From Bacteroidales bacterium (GTDB taxonomy: Bacteria; Bacteroidota; Bacteroidia; Bacteroidales; WCHB1-69): a DNA stretch of 64,000 nt. The first letter of the stretch is position 1. Each line of letters opens with the position of its first letter. This document shows, piece after piece, positions 45,178 through 55,500 of the stretch. Location: assembly GCA_017617445.1 (NCBI GenBank), contig JAFZWE010000001.1, positions 1 to 64,000 on the forward strand, in the 5' to 3' direction. The notes beneath the pieces are model-generated. The model did not search any database. It saw nothing but the letters and a program-made list of their open reading frames with translations, and had not been told where the DNA came from. A program made the position numbers and the translations under genes.

Positions 45178-45756
45178 ATGCCCGAAATCAGCCAAAACAT
45201 CGCCTTGCTGCGCCACTGCGTAGAAGAATCCGCCAACCACAGAATCAAAACCTCCACCGATTTCACCTTTCTTTCAGGAGTGATTCAGGAACGGCTCGGG
45301 GAGACCCTGGGCACCTCCACACTGAAACGGATCTGGGGCTATGTGGACGGCTATGCCTCCACACGGGAAGGCACGCTCAACATCCTCGCCCGCTTCATCG
45401 GCTTCCCCGATTGGGAGACTTTCGTTTCAGACTACTGCGAGCAAGAGGGGGTACACTCCTCCCACCGAGTGATTCATCAAACCTTGTGGAGCAAAGATTT
45501 GAAAGAAGGGAACATCGTGGAGGTCAAATGGAATCCCAACCGGACATGCCGTTTCCGCTATCTTGGCAGGAGCCATTTTGAAGTGACGGAATCACACAAT
45601 GCCAAACTGAAAGCGGGCGACACCTTCCACTGTGAACGGTTCACCTTGATGGAACCGCTGTACGTGGACCACCTCATCCAAAGGGGGGGCGGCACTGCCG
45701 AACTGTTTGTAATGGGCAACAAAGGCGGCATCACGCTGCTTACGGTCCAGGAATAG
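45178..45756 (+). CDS. Bacteroidota protein of unknown function, possible DNA-binding N-terminus
   Basis: The 192-residue protein starts MPEISQNIALL; the ATG at 45178 is chosen since an earlier in-frame start lies before the promoter box. The first ~95 residues (FLSGVIQERLGETLGTSTLKRIWGYVDGY, then LNILARFIGFPDWETFV) look like a compact helical domain reminiscent of HTH proteins. The rest (VEVKWNPNRTCRFRYLG, FEVTESHNAKL) is a beta-rich barrel-like part. No enzyme motif is seen. The same reading frame continues past the TAG stop for 48 codons with only one more stop (see 45763-45900). Confidence 0.75.
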   Translation: MPEISQNIALLRHCVEESANHRIKTSTDFTFLSGVIQERLGETLGTSTLKRIWGYVDGYASTREGTLNILARFIGFPDWETFVSDYCEQEGVHSSHRVIHQTLWSKDLKEGNIVEVKWNPNRTCRFRYLGRSHFEVTESHNAKLKAGDTFHCERFTLMEPLYVDHLIQRGGGTAELFVMGNKGGITLLTVQE

Positions 45757-45762
45757 TCCCTC

Positions 45763-45900
45763 TTGATTTTATATCGGGAAGAAAACAGCATCTTTGAGGA
45801 GTAAACGCTCTACCACGACAGCCACAAGCGACTGGAGGAGATGCAGCACGACGCCGCTTTGCAATATTTGGAATTGCAGCTGTACAGCCGGCAGCAGTAA
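45763..45900 (+). pseudogene. In-frame coding-like remnant after the stop at 45756
   Basis: In the frame of the upstream gene, the codons after its TAG read LILYREENSIFEE, then TAA at 45802, then TLYHDSHKRLEEMQHDAAL and on to a TAA at 45898. The residue mix (Glu, Leu, Gln, Lys) looks like a coding helix rather than random sequence. It may be the broken C-terminus of a longer ancestor or a fragment of another gene. It is not recognised. Confidence 0.3.
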
Positions 45901-45948
45901 AGGACAGGTTTCACCATCCGTTACGGATAAACGAAGTGATAACGCACA

Positions 45949-46305
45949 TTAAATGAACATGACAACATGGACAGTTGACCTTATTTTGTGTCCTTTGTGT
46001 GTCGCTGGTTCCCAGGGTGGCATCTCATATATGCACTTTTTAATAACATATTCGTCAATGCATTCAGATATGCCTCTAACTATGCGCACATCAACAATTT
46101 GTCCAGTAGTGTCGACATCAAAAAAGAAGTCAACAGGACCTGTCGCATCTGTGCCGTTTTGGGACAAGGTATTAAGGATGTTGTGCATCAATTCCTTTTC
46201 AAATGGATAGTTGGGATACGCTTCCTCATCGACATGAATAATTTGAACTTGCCCATATAAAAACAAGGAAAATGATAGAAGCAAACAAGTGAATAGTCTT
46301 TTCAT
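45949..46305 (-). CDS. Secreted TonB-C-terminal-like protein
   Basis: The 118-residue protein has a signal peptide to about residue 18 (LFLYGQ). The mature ~95 residues resemble a TonB C-terminal domain: a PVDFFFDVDTTGQIVDVRIVRG strand pair, then PPWEPATHKGHKIRSTVHVV. Stand-alone secreted TonB_C domains are common in Bacteroidota and are not necessarily energisers, as the membrane anchor and proline linker are missing. Monocistronic, with its own promoter. Confidence 0.8.
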   Translation of the reverse strand: MKRLFTCLLLSFSLFLYGQVQIIHVDEEAYPNYPFEKELMHNILNTLSQNGTDATGPVDFFFDVDTTGQIVDVRIVRGISECIDEYVIKKCIYEMPPWEPATHKGHKIRSTVHVVMFI

Positions 46306-46383
46306 AGCCTTTATTGGTGGACTTAACTTTTTTACTTTCTAACCACACCTCCCTACCCTGCAAGCATCTTAAAATACAGCGGG

Positions 46384-46391
46384 CAAAGTTA
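46384..46391 (-). promoter_or_regulatory. -7 promoter box (minus) TAACTTTG
   Basis: Minus-strand TAnnTTTG followed by CCCGC, about 79 bases before the ATG at 46305. Confidence 0.55.
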
Positions 46392-46562
46392 CACATTATT
46401 ATTTGATTTCCAAGGGTTTGACGTAAATTTTATTAAAAAGGGGAATGTGCAAAATATTGATTTACATATTATTACAATTTATAATTACGTTTTTTCGTTA
46501 GTCACAATAAACCGCAAACATATCACGTTGTTAAATTTTGTATAATAACTAAAATTATCTCC

Positions 46563-47468
46563 ATGAACTCAGAACAAAAACTTGAGACTTTGCGCCAAAC
46601 GATTATACACGAAGCAACAACCTCACAACCCATTGAGAACCTGATATTTGAAATACGGGGTCAGCAGGTGATGCTGGATAGGGACTTGGCAATGCTGTAC
46701 GGGGTGGAAACAAAGCGCCTTAATGAACAAGTTCGTCGAAACTCAGAGCGATTTCCAGAAGATTTTATGTTTCAACTTACTATAGATGAAGCAGTTCTTT
46801 CAAGGTCGCAAATTGCGACCTTGAAAGAACAAAGAGGAAAAAACATCAAATACCTACCATACGCTTTCACCGAGAATGGAGTTGCAATGTTAAGTGGTGT
46901 TCTGAAATCTCCTACAGCCGTTGCAGTAAACATACAAATCATGAGAGCATTTACGACCGCACGGCGTTTTATAGCCGCAAATTCACAAATCTTTCAGAGA
47001 CTTAATAGCATTGAACGCCATCAACTTGAGACGGACCATCGTATTGAAGAGGTCTTTCAAAAACTGGAGGCTGGGCAACAGCCACAACAAGGCATCTTCT
47101 TCGACGGACAGATTTTCGATGCCTATCACTTTGTTAGTAACTTGGTGCGAGAAGCAAAATCCAGTATTGTTCTTTTTGACAACTATATTGATGATACTGT
47201 CTTGACATTGTTGGACAAACGAGACCCCAATGTATCAGCAACAATTTACACCAGAAGCATCACACCGAAATTAGCACTTGACTTGCAACGCCATAATATG
47301 CAGTACGCTCCAGTCAACATTTTGGAAGTGAACAAAATACACGACAGATTCCTTTGCATTGACGATGTCGTTTATCACATTGGAGCATCGCTGAAAGACC
47401 TCGGCAAGAAATGGTTTGCCTTCTCCAAAATGCAGATCCCCACTGAGTTATTGGTGCGGAATGTGTGA
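46563..47468 (+). CDS. ORF6N-domain protein with PLD-like C-terminal domain
   Basis: The 301-residue protein has an ORF6N (KilA-N-type) domain, about 24-115, with IRGQQVMLDRDLAMLYGVETKRLNEQV and YLPYAFTENGVAMLSGVL. This domain is a DNA-binding module found in phages and bacteria. After a helical linker, residues about 178-301 resemble a phospholipase-D-like half: HDRFLCID gives an HxR(x4)D motif (His260, Arg262, Asp267). Such proteins are linked with mobile DNA and defence-like settings, though no mobile gene is adjacent. A perfect 18-bp inverted repeat lies inside the ORF6N coding part. Nuclease activity unproven. Confidence 0.85.
   Translation: MNSEQKLETLRQTIIHEATTSQPIENLIFEIRGQQVMLDRDLAMLYGVETKRLNEQVRRNSERFPEDFMFQLTIDEAVLSRSQIATLKEQRGKNIKYLPYAFTENGVAMLSGVLKSPTAVAVNIQIMRAFTTARRFIAANSQIFQRLNSIERHQLETDHRIEEVFQKLEAGQQPQQGIFFDGQIFDAYHFVSNLVREAKSSIVLFDNYIDDTVLTLLDKRDPNVSATIYTRSITPKLALDLQRHNMQYAPVNILEVNKIHDRFLCIDDVVYHIGASLKDLGKKWFAFSKMQIPTELLVRNV
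46794..46830. repeat. Perfect 18-bp inverted repeat inside the ORF6N coding sequence
   Basis: Arms GTTCTTTCAAGGTCGCAA and TTGCGACCTTGAAAGAAC are exact complements with one central A. They encode the stretch between VLSR and KEQRG of the ORF6N protein. Confidence 0.95.
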
Positions 47469-47489
47469 TGAAACCATTTCGAAAGCGCC

Positions 47490-49229
47490 CTATCGCTCCA
47501 TCAACTCCTTATGATGCTGAAGGATGTACTTCGCGGTGCCTTTCTTGTCGGAGAATTCAAACATCGACATCGAATACCAGCCCTCGTAGTCGGGCGCCCA
47601 GTAGCGGATGCCCTCCAAACCGTTGTCCTTGCCCCACGCCATCACATCCGCATAGATGTCGGCCTGTCCCTGCTGAGTGTGCTTGTAACCGCGCACCTTT
47701 TTGTTCCATCCCGCGAAAGGTCCCTCCATCTTGCCCGACGGATAGGAGAACTCGCCGATGAAAACGGCAAGTCCGCACTTTTTGTTGATTTTGGTCACCG
47801 TTTTCTTCAACAGTTTCTTCTTGTTCGCCGACATGGCCGGGGCACTGGGATAGTAGCTGATGCCCGCCACATCCATCTCATAGCCATTGTCTTTCATATA
47901 GTTGAAGAACTTCACACTGCATTTGGGCGGGAAGACCACGGTGGCAATGTGGGTGGAAAATCTTACGTTGGAATCGGAGATGCCCAATTTCGCATAAGCG
48001 CTTAAAATGCCGTTTTTCACAGCTGCGTACGCCTTCGCATCATATTGCCACACATGCTTTTTCAGCCACCATGTCGAAAAGACCGGCGCCAGATACCGCT
48101 TGAGGGTTCCAGCCTTTGCCAGCTTGGGATCCACGGCGGTTTCCGCACCGATGCCGATACCGGCGAAGCAGAAGTTGGCCTCGTTGCCGAGGTTCCAGTT
48201 GTTGACCGTGCAGCCGGTGCTGAGAATCGCTTCAGCCACAAAAGCGCCATAGGCCTCCAACACCACACAGATCTCGTCGAGGGTAAGCTCCTCCCAACGT
48301 TTTCCATTCTGCAGCGCATAAATCTCCGGATACTCCTCGAAACGCGGACCCTGCGACACCATCATATCCATATAGGTGTAGGCGCACATGATTTCCGGAT
48401 TGATCGGGATGCCCAACTCGGCGGCAATGCGGCACAACTCAATTCCCTGGTCGAAGGTGTGAACGTTGGCGTTCTCATCCTCCACTCCGTCAACGGTATT
48501 TTCAGCCGTGACATGACGCTTGGTGGCGATGCGCACATACATCTCCGTGGAGCCGAGTTCACGGTAAATGTTCTGCAGCTCCTGCGGGGTGGTGGCCGTA
48601 CTGTGACCGACCGTAAAGGTATAGCCCTGCTGGAACTGGTTCAGCGAGAAGGGACTGAGGGACAGGGCGACACGGAAATCACTGTTTTGGGTCGTGCGGC
48701 CTTTCTTCTCCTCTTTGTCACCATCCTCTGCGGTCAACGTGTCGGCAGGCTGCAGGTCGGCAAAATCAACATTTCCCCCGAATCCCATCTGGTCGTTGGA
48801 ATCGTACGTTTGCAGAGACGGTGCATGCACCGTCTCTGCAGGCACCATCCCTGCTGATACGGATGAACTGCCCAAATATACAATTGCATCCCCATTGCCG
48901 CCGCCATGATTCACCATTTTTACGGATGCCATCTGGCCGTTCTGGCGGGCGGTCAGAATGTAGGTGCCCGCAACCGACAGCGTGACACGGAATTCATGCC
49001 TCCCCGTAGGGATGTCATAATATGGCATCCCTACAATGGAACGCCCATTCATATCCCTGATTTCCAAGGTCACCGCACCCTCCTCCACCGTGGTCAGCCA
49101 CACGTTGGTGGTACCGCTGAACGGATTGGGGGCATTCTGAAGGGAAAGGTTATGTGTAACAGTTTGTGCCATAGCGAAAAAGCACATCATCAATAGAAGG
49201 GAAAATGCAAAAATTCTTTTCATATTCAT
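47490..49229 (-). CDS. GH53-like secreted glycosidase with N-terminal sorting-like domain
   Basis: The 579-residue protein has a signal peptide to about residue 21 (FFAMA). Residues 28-107 look like a T9SS type A sorting domain (NAPNPFSGTTNV, LEIRDMNGRSI, TYILTARQNG) but sit at the N-terminus. After a linker, residues about 185-575 form a clan GH-A TIM barrel. Its probable acid/base is Glu350 in WNLGNEAN and its nucleophile Glu493 in VFIGEFSYP. The end, with HTQQGQADIYADV, resembles GH53 endo-beta-1,4-galactanases. Activity on pectic galactan is a family-based guess. Two REP-like palindromes are carried in frame. No C-terminal sorting domain is present. Confidence 0.75.
   Translation of the reverse strand: MNMKRIFAFSLLLMMCFFAMAQTVTHNLSLQNAPNPFSGTTNVWLTTVEEGAVTLEIRDMNGRSIVGMPYYDIPTGRHEFRVTLSVAGTYILTARQNGQMASVKMVNHGGGNGDAIVYLGSSSVSAGMVPAETVHAPSLQTYDSNDQMGFGGNVDFADLQPADTLTAEDGDKEEKKGRTTQNSDFRVALSLSPFSLNQFQQGYTFTVGHSTATTPQELQNIYRELGSTEMYVRIATKRHVTAENTVDGVEDENANVHTFDQGIELCRIAAELGIPINPEIMCAYTYMDMMVSQGPRFEEYPEIYALQNGKRWEELTLDEICVVLEAYGAFVAEAILSTGCTVNNWNLGNEANFCFAGIGIGAETAVDPKLAKAGTLKRYLAPVFSTWWLKKHVWQYDAKAYAAVKNGILSAYAKLGISDSNVRFSTHIATVVFPPKCSVKFFNYMKDNGYEMDVAGISYYPSAPAMSANKKKLLKKTVTKINKKCGLAVFIGEFSYPSGKMEGPFAGWNKKVRGYKHTQQGQADIYADVMAWGKDNGLEGIRYWAPDYEGWYSMSMFEFSDKKGTAKYILQHHKELMER
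48811..48840. repeat. Perfect 30-bp palindrome inside the GH53-like gene
   Basis: TGCAGAGACGGTGCA is followed directly by its exact reverse complement. It encodes ETVHAPSLQ in the linker after the N-terminal sorting-like domain and resembles the intergenic palindrome at 9002-9027. Confidence 0.9.
49006..49034. repeat. Second palindrome inside the GH53-like gene
   Basis: Arms GTAGGGATGTCAT and ATGGCATCCCTAC, one mismatch, spacer AAT. It encodes VGMPYYDIP within the N-terminal sorting-like domain. Confidence 0.8.
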
Positions 49230-49247
49230 TTATTAAAAATGCTGCTG

Positions 49248-49255
49248 CAAAAATA
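49248..49255 (-). promoter_or_regulatory. -7 promoter box (minus) TATTTTTG
   Basis: Minus-strand TAnnTTTG followed by CAGCAG, 19 bases before the GH53-like ATG. Confidence 0.65.
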
Positions 49256-49276
49256 CAGCATTTCATCCACCCACAA

Positions 49277-49340
49277 AAGTCCTGATATACCTATTTGTTG
49301 TTCTGTTTTCTACATATTTTTTTTCTATAATCTGAAAAAT
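49277..49340. repeat. ~64-bp direct repeat, copy 1
   Basis: Begins AAGTCCTGATATACCTATTT and matches 58725-58790 with about seven substitutions and a small gap. The copies flank the adhesin and FISUMP genes and lie upstream of two minus-strand surface-protein transcripts. Confidence 0.85.
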
Positions 49341-49512
49341 CAATAGCGTCCCAAATGTTTTTTGAAAGATAAGACGCGCTCATCTCTTTGTGTCTTTCCG
49401 TCTTTGACAGGACACACCAAAAGACCCTCAAAGGTGCCATTAAGATGGCAGCATTGATTGATAACCAGATTTTTACAATATATTATAATAGATGTAGTTG
49501 TCTGATCTGATG

Positions 49513-52500
49513 TCAGAGAACGGTGATGATTCCTTTGAAAAGGTATTTTTTCCCATTATAGTTCGTGCAATGGATCATGTAGGTGTAGGTAGTGTTCCCC
49601 ATAATTTTTCCATTACAGCTACCATCCCAGCGGAAGTTTTTGTCCTCGCTTCTATATACCAATTGCCCCCAACGATTGTAGATGAGAATCTCAAAGTCGT
49701 TGATTTGCCTTTGTGAGTATTGGGGAACAAAGAAATAATCATTGAGACCATCATCAAAGGTTGAAGTGATGGCATTAGGCAGATATATGAAGAAGTCACA
49801 TTCAGGAATGGAAATACTGTTGGTGGCACTGCAGTAGCCTTCAGAAGCGGTGACAAAATAGGTACCTGAGTGAAGGGCCGTAATTTGAGGTGTTATTTCT
49901 CCGGTACTCCAATGGAATTCTGACATGCCAGTCTGTGCAAGTAGTTCAGCTTCAAAATTTTCACATGGATCTTCGGTAAGCATAATAATCTGAAGATCAT
50001 CGTTGATGCTGTTCAGTGTCAATGCCACGATGGAGTCACATCCGTGGGATGTGGTCAGTATAAAACTTTGGGTTCCGCTTTCTGTGAAAGTAACGCCGCG
50101 CCACTCTATGGGGAGAGCGCTCGCGCATATGGTTGTGTCGGCATTGGTTTGTGCGCTGTAGTAAACAGTGAGGTGGAGGGTGTCGGTGCTGGCGCAGCCG
50201 AGTTCATTCTCATAGTCGTAGGTATAAGTTCCCGATGTGGTGTAGGTCTCGCCCGTGCCATCGGTCCATGTGTAGCTTTCACAGACCGTCTCGGTTGATG
50301 TATTATGTGTGCCGTAGAGTATGGTGAGGTAGAGCGTGTCGCTGCTGATACATCCGAACTCGTTTTCATAGTCGTAGGTGTAGGTGCCCGACGTAGTGTA
50401 AGTCTCACCGCTTCCGTCGGTCCAGGTGTAGCTTTCGCAGACCGTATCGGTTATCGCGTTGTGCGTGCCGGAGTGGACAGTTAAGTGGAGCGTGTCGCTG
50501 CTGATACATCCGAACTCGTTTTCATAGTCGTAGGTGTAGGTACCCGAAGTGGTGTAGGTCTCTCCGGTGCCATCGGTCCAAGTGAAACTTTCGCAGGCAG
50601 TCTCTGTTGCCACGTTGTGCGTGCCGTAGTGGAGGGTGAGGTGGAGGGTGTCGGTGCTGGCGCAACCGAATTCGTTTTCATAGTCGTAGGTGTAGGTGCC
50701 CGAAGTGGTGTAGGTCTCACCGGTTCCATTCGTCCAAGTATAGCTTTCGCAGGCTGTTTCGGTGATGGCATTATGTGTTCCGTAGTGAATGGTGAGTTGG
50801 AGGGTTTCCGTGCTGGCGCAGCCGAATTCATTGGTGTAGTCGTAGGTGTAGGTGCCCGAAGTGGTGTAGGTCTCACCGGTTCCGTCGGTCCAAGTGAAAC
50901 TTTCGCAGGCTGTTTCGGTTGTCGTGTTGTGCGTGCCGTAATGGACGGTTAAATGGAGGGTGTCAGTGCTGGCACAGCCGAGTTCATTGGTGTAATCGTA
51001 GGTGTAGGTACCCGAAGTGGTGTAGGTCTCACCGGTGCCATTCGTCCAAGTATAGCTTTCGCAGGCCGTTTCTGTTGTCACGTTGTGCGTGCCGTAGTGG
51101 ACAGTTAAGTGGAGGGTGTCGGTGCTGGCGCAGCCGAATTCATTGGTGTAGTCGTAGGTGTAGGTACCCGAAGTGGTGTAGGTCTCTCCGGTGCCATCGG
51201 TCCAAGTATAGCTTTCGCAGGCCGTTTCGGTTGAGGTGTTGTGCGTGCCGTAATGGACGGTGAGGTGTAGCGTGTCGGTGCTGGCGCAGCCGAATTCATT
51301 GGTGTAGTCGTAGGTGTAGGTACCCGATGTGGTGTAGGTCTCACCGGTTCCGTCGGTCCAAGTGAAAGTTTCGCAGGCTGTTTCTGTTGTCACGTTGTGC
51401 GTGCCGTAGTGGATGGTTAAGTGGAGGGTGTCAGTGCTGGCGCAGCCGAACTCATTTTCATAGTCGTAGGTGTAAGTGCCCGAAGTGGTGTAGGTGGTGC
51501 CGGTTCCATCGGTCCAAGTATAGCTTTCGCAAGCTGTTTCGGTTGAGGTGTTGTGCGTGCCGTAATGGACGGTGAGGTGTAGCGTGTCGGTGCTGGCGCA
51601 GCCGAACTCATTTTCATAGTCGTAGGTGTAAGTGCCCGAAGTGGTGTAGGTGGTGCCGGTTCCATTCGTCCATGTGAAGCTTTCACAAGCCGTTTCGGTT
51701 GAGGTGTTGTGTGTGCCGTAATGGACGGTGAGGTGTAGCGTGTCGGTGCTGGCGCAGCCAAGCTCGTTGGTGTAATCGTATGTGTAAGTTCCCGAAGTGG
51801 TGTAGGTCTCTCCGGTTCCGTCGGTCCAAGTGAAGGTTTCGCAGGCTGTTTCTGTTGTCACGTTGTGTGTGCCGTAGTGGACGGTGAGGTGGAGGGTATC
51901 GGTGCTGGCACAGCCGAACTCATTTTCATAGTCGTAGGTATAAAGGCCCGAAGTGGTGTAAGTCGCGCCGGTTCCATCGGTCCAAGTATAGCTTTCGCAG
52001 GCTGTTTCGGTTGAGGTGTTGTGCGTGCCGTAGTGGACGGTGAGATGGAGGGTGTCGGTGCTGGCACAGCCGAATTCATTGGTGTAGTCGTAGATGTATG
52101 TTCCCGACGTGGTGTAGGTCTCACCGGTTCCGTCGGTCCAAGTGAAGGTTTCGCAGGCTGTCTCTGTTGTGGTGTTGTGCGTGCCGTAGTGGATGGTGAG
52201 ATGGAGTGTGTCGGTGCTGGCGTAGCCTAATTCATCGGTGTAGTCATAGGTATAGGTACCGCTTTCGGTGTAGGTTTCGCCGGTCCCATCATTCCAAGTG
52301 AAACTTTCGCAGTCTGTTTCAGTCGTTGTGTTGTGTGTTCCATAGTATATAGTGAGGTAGAGAGTGTCGGTGCTGGCGCAGCCGAACTCATTCTCATAGT
52401 CGTAAGTGTAGGTGCCTGATGTTGTATAGGTCTCACCGGTTCCGTCGGTCCAAGTGAAGCTTTGGTAGTGTATTTCGGTGGTCGTGTTGTGTGTGCCGTA

Positions 52501-55500
52501 GTGGATAGTGAGGTAGAGGGTGTCGGTGCTGGCGCATCCGAGTTCGTTGGTGTAGTTGTAGGTGTAAGTGCCGCTTTCGGTGTAGGTCTCACCGGTTCCG
52601 TCGGTCCAAGTGTAGCTTTCGCAGGCCGTTTCTGTTGTTACGATGTGCGTGCCGTAATATATGGTTAAGTGGAGCGTGTCGGTGCTGGCACAACCGAACT
52701 CATTCTCATAGTCGTAAGTGTAGGTGCCTGATGTAGTGTAGGTCTCGCCAGTTCCATCGTCCCAAGTGAAGCTCTCGCAGGCCGTCTCTGTTGAGGCGTT
52801 GTGCGTGCCGAAATATACGGTTAAGTGGAGCGTATCAGTGCTGGCGCAACCGAACTCGTTTTCATAGTCGTAAGTGTAGGTGCCTGATGTAGTGTAAGTT
52901 TCACCGGTTCCATCGGTCCAGGTGAATGTTTCGCAGGCTGTTTCGGTAGTGGCATTGTGCGTGCCGTAATGGACGGTAAGGTGGAGGGTGTCGGTACTGG
53001 CGCAGCCGAACTCGTTTTCATAGTCGTAAGTATATGTACCTGATGTAGTGTAAGTTTCGCCAGTTCCATCGTCCCAAGTGAAGCTCTCGCAGGCCGTCTC
53101 TGTTGTGGCGTTGTGTGTACCGTAGTAAACGGTTAAGTGGAGGGTGTCGGTGCTGGCACAACCGAACTCATTCTCATAGTCGTAAGTGTAGGTGCCTGAT
53201 GTAGTGTAGGTCTCGCCAGTTCCATCGGTCCATGTGTAGCTTTCGCAGACTGTTTCGGTGGCGGCGTTGTGCGTGCCGAAATATACGGTTAAGTGGAGGG
53301 TGTCGGTGCTGGCACAACCGAACTCGTTTTCATAGTCGTAAGTATATGTACCTGATGTAGTGTAAGTTTCACCGGTTCCATCGGTCCAAGTAAAGCTTTC
53401 GCAAGCTGTTTCGGTGGTGGCATTGTGCGTGCCGTAGTGGACGGTAAGGTGGAGGGTGTCGGTGCTGGCGCAGCCATCCTCATTTTCATAGTCGTAAGTG
53501 TAGGTGCCGCTTTCGGTGTAGGTTTCACCGGTTCCATCGGTCCAAGTAAAGCTTTCGCAGGCTGTTTCGGTGGTGGCATTGTGCGTGCCGTAGTAGACGG
53601 TTAAGTGGAGGGTGTCGGTGCTGGCGCAGCCGAACTCGTTTTCATAGTCGTAAGTATATGTACCTGATGTAGTGTAAGTTTCCCCTGTTCCATTGGTCCA
53701 AGTGAAGCTCTCACAGGCTGTTTCGGTTGTGGTGTTGTGCGTGCCGTAATGGACGGTTAAGTGGAGCGTATCAGTGCTGGCGCAACCGAACTCGTTTTCA
53801 TAGTCGTAAGTATATGTACCTGATGTATTGTAAGTTTCGCCAGTTCCATCGTCCCAAGTGAAGCTCTCGCAGGCCGTCTCAGTTGAGGCGTTGTGTGTAC
53901 CGTAGTAGACGGTTAAGTGGAGGGTGTCGGTGCTGGCGCAGCCGAACTCGTTGTCATAGTCGTAAGTGTATGTGCCGCTTTCGGTGTAGGTTTCACCGGT
54001 TCCATCGGTCCAAGTAAAGCTTTCGCAAGCTGTTTCGGTGGTGGCATTGTGCGTGCCGTAGTAGACGGTGATGTGGAGGGTATCGGTGCTGGCGCAGCCA
54101 TTCTCATTTTCATAGTCGTAGGTGTAGGTGCCGCTTTCGGTGTAGGTCTCGCCTGTTCCGTCGGTCCAAGTAAAGCTTTCGCAAGCTGTTTCGGTGGTGG
54201 CATTGTGCGTGCCGTAGTAGACGGTGATGTGAAGGGTGTCGGTGCTGGCGCAGCCGAACTCGTTTTCATAGTCGTAAGTGTATGTTCCGCTTTCGGTGTA
54301 GGTTTCACCGGTTCCATCAGTCCAAGTGAAGGTTTCGCAAGCTGTTTCAGTGGTGGCGTTGTGCGTGCCGTAGTAGACGGTGATGTGGAGGGTGTCGGTG
54401 CTGGCGCAGCCGAACTCGTTTTCATAGTCGTAGGTGTAGGTGCCGCTTTCGGTGTAGGTTTCACCGGTTCCATCGGTCCAAGTAAAGCTTTCGCAGGCCG
54501 TTTCAGTCGCGACATTGTGCGTGCCGTAATAGACGGTGATGTGAAGGGTGTCGGTGCTGGCGCAGCCATCCTCATTTTCATAGTCGTAAGTGTAGGTGCC
54601 GCTTTCGGTGTAGGTTTCACCGGTTCCATCGGTCCAAGTGAAGCTTTCGCAGGCCGTTTCAGTCGCGACATTGTGCGTGCCGTAATAGACGGTTAAGTGC
54701 AGGGTGTCGGTGCTGGCGCAGCCATCCTCATTTTCATAGTCGTAAGTGTAGGTACCCGAAGTGGTGTAGGTTTCACCGGTTCCATCAGTCCAGGTGAAGC
54801 TTTCGCAAGCTGTTTCGGTGGTGGCATTGTGCGTGCCGTAATAGATGGTGAGGTGGAGGGTGTCGGTGCTGGCGCAACCGAACTCGTTGGTATAGTCGTA
54901 AGTGTAGGTGCCGCTTTCGGTGTAAGTTTCGTCGGTTCCATCAGTCCAAGTGAAGCTTTCGCAGGCCGTTTCAGTGGTCGAGTTATGTGTGCCATCAAGA
55001 ATTTCAACTTCCCAGTTGATGGTGTTGCAATGCTGGCCATAGCGGTCATACAAGAAGACGGTCATTGATACAAGATAGGTCCCGCCTGATTCATAAGAAT
55101 GGCTGACGTTCATTCCATTGTAGTTTTGGTGACTGTCGCCAAAATTCCAAACCACACTATCGCACTGATAATTTACAGAAGCGTCAAAAAAGATGGTTTC
55201 GTATGCGCAGAACACATTATTGTCCATCTCCGTACTCAAAACACCATTGACATACATTTGTGAATTTTGCAAGGCGGCATTGGCGCCGACAGAATAGGCA
55301 TAAGATTCCCAGGAGCCCGTTCCATACACGTGGGCAACAAAGCCTTGGCTACAGCTCAATGTGTGCGTGCCTTCATTGATATTCATCCGGACATACGAAT
55401 AATCGGGATTGGTCGGGACTACACTGAAAAGGGAGGAGATGTTGGTGTTATCGTATGTAAAAGTCGAAACCGCAGAGGTGGGTACGACAATATTTACGTA

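Noticed and set aside
53917..55068. Plus-strand open frames with Gly/Val repeats over the adhesin array
   Set aside because: They mirror the 156-bp repeat of the minus-strand adhesin, whose signal peptide, domains and sorting signal are clear.
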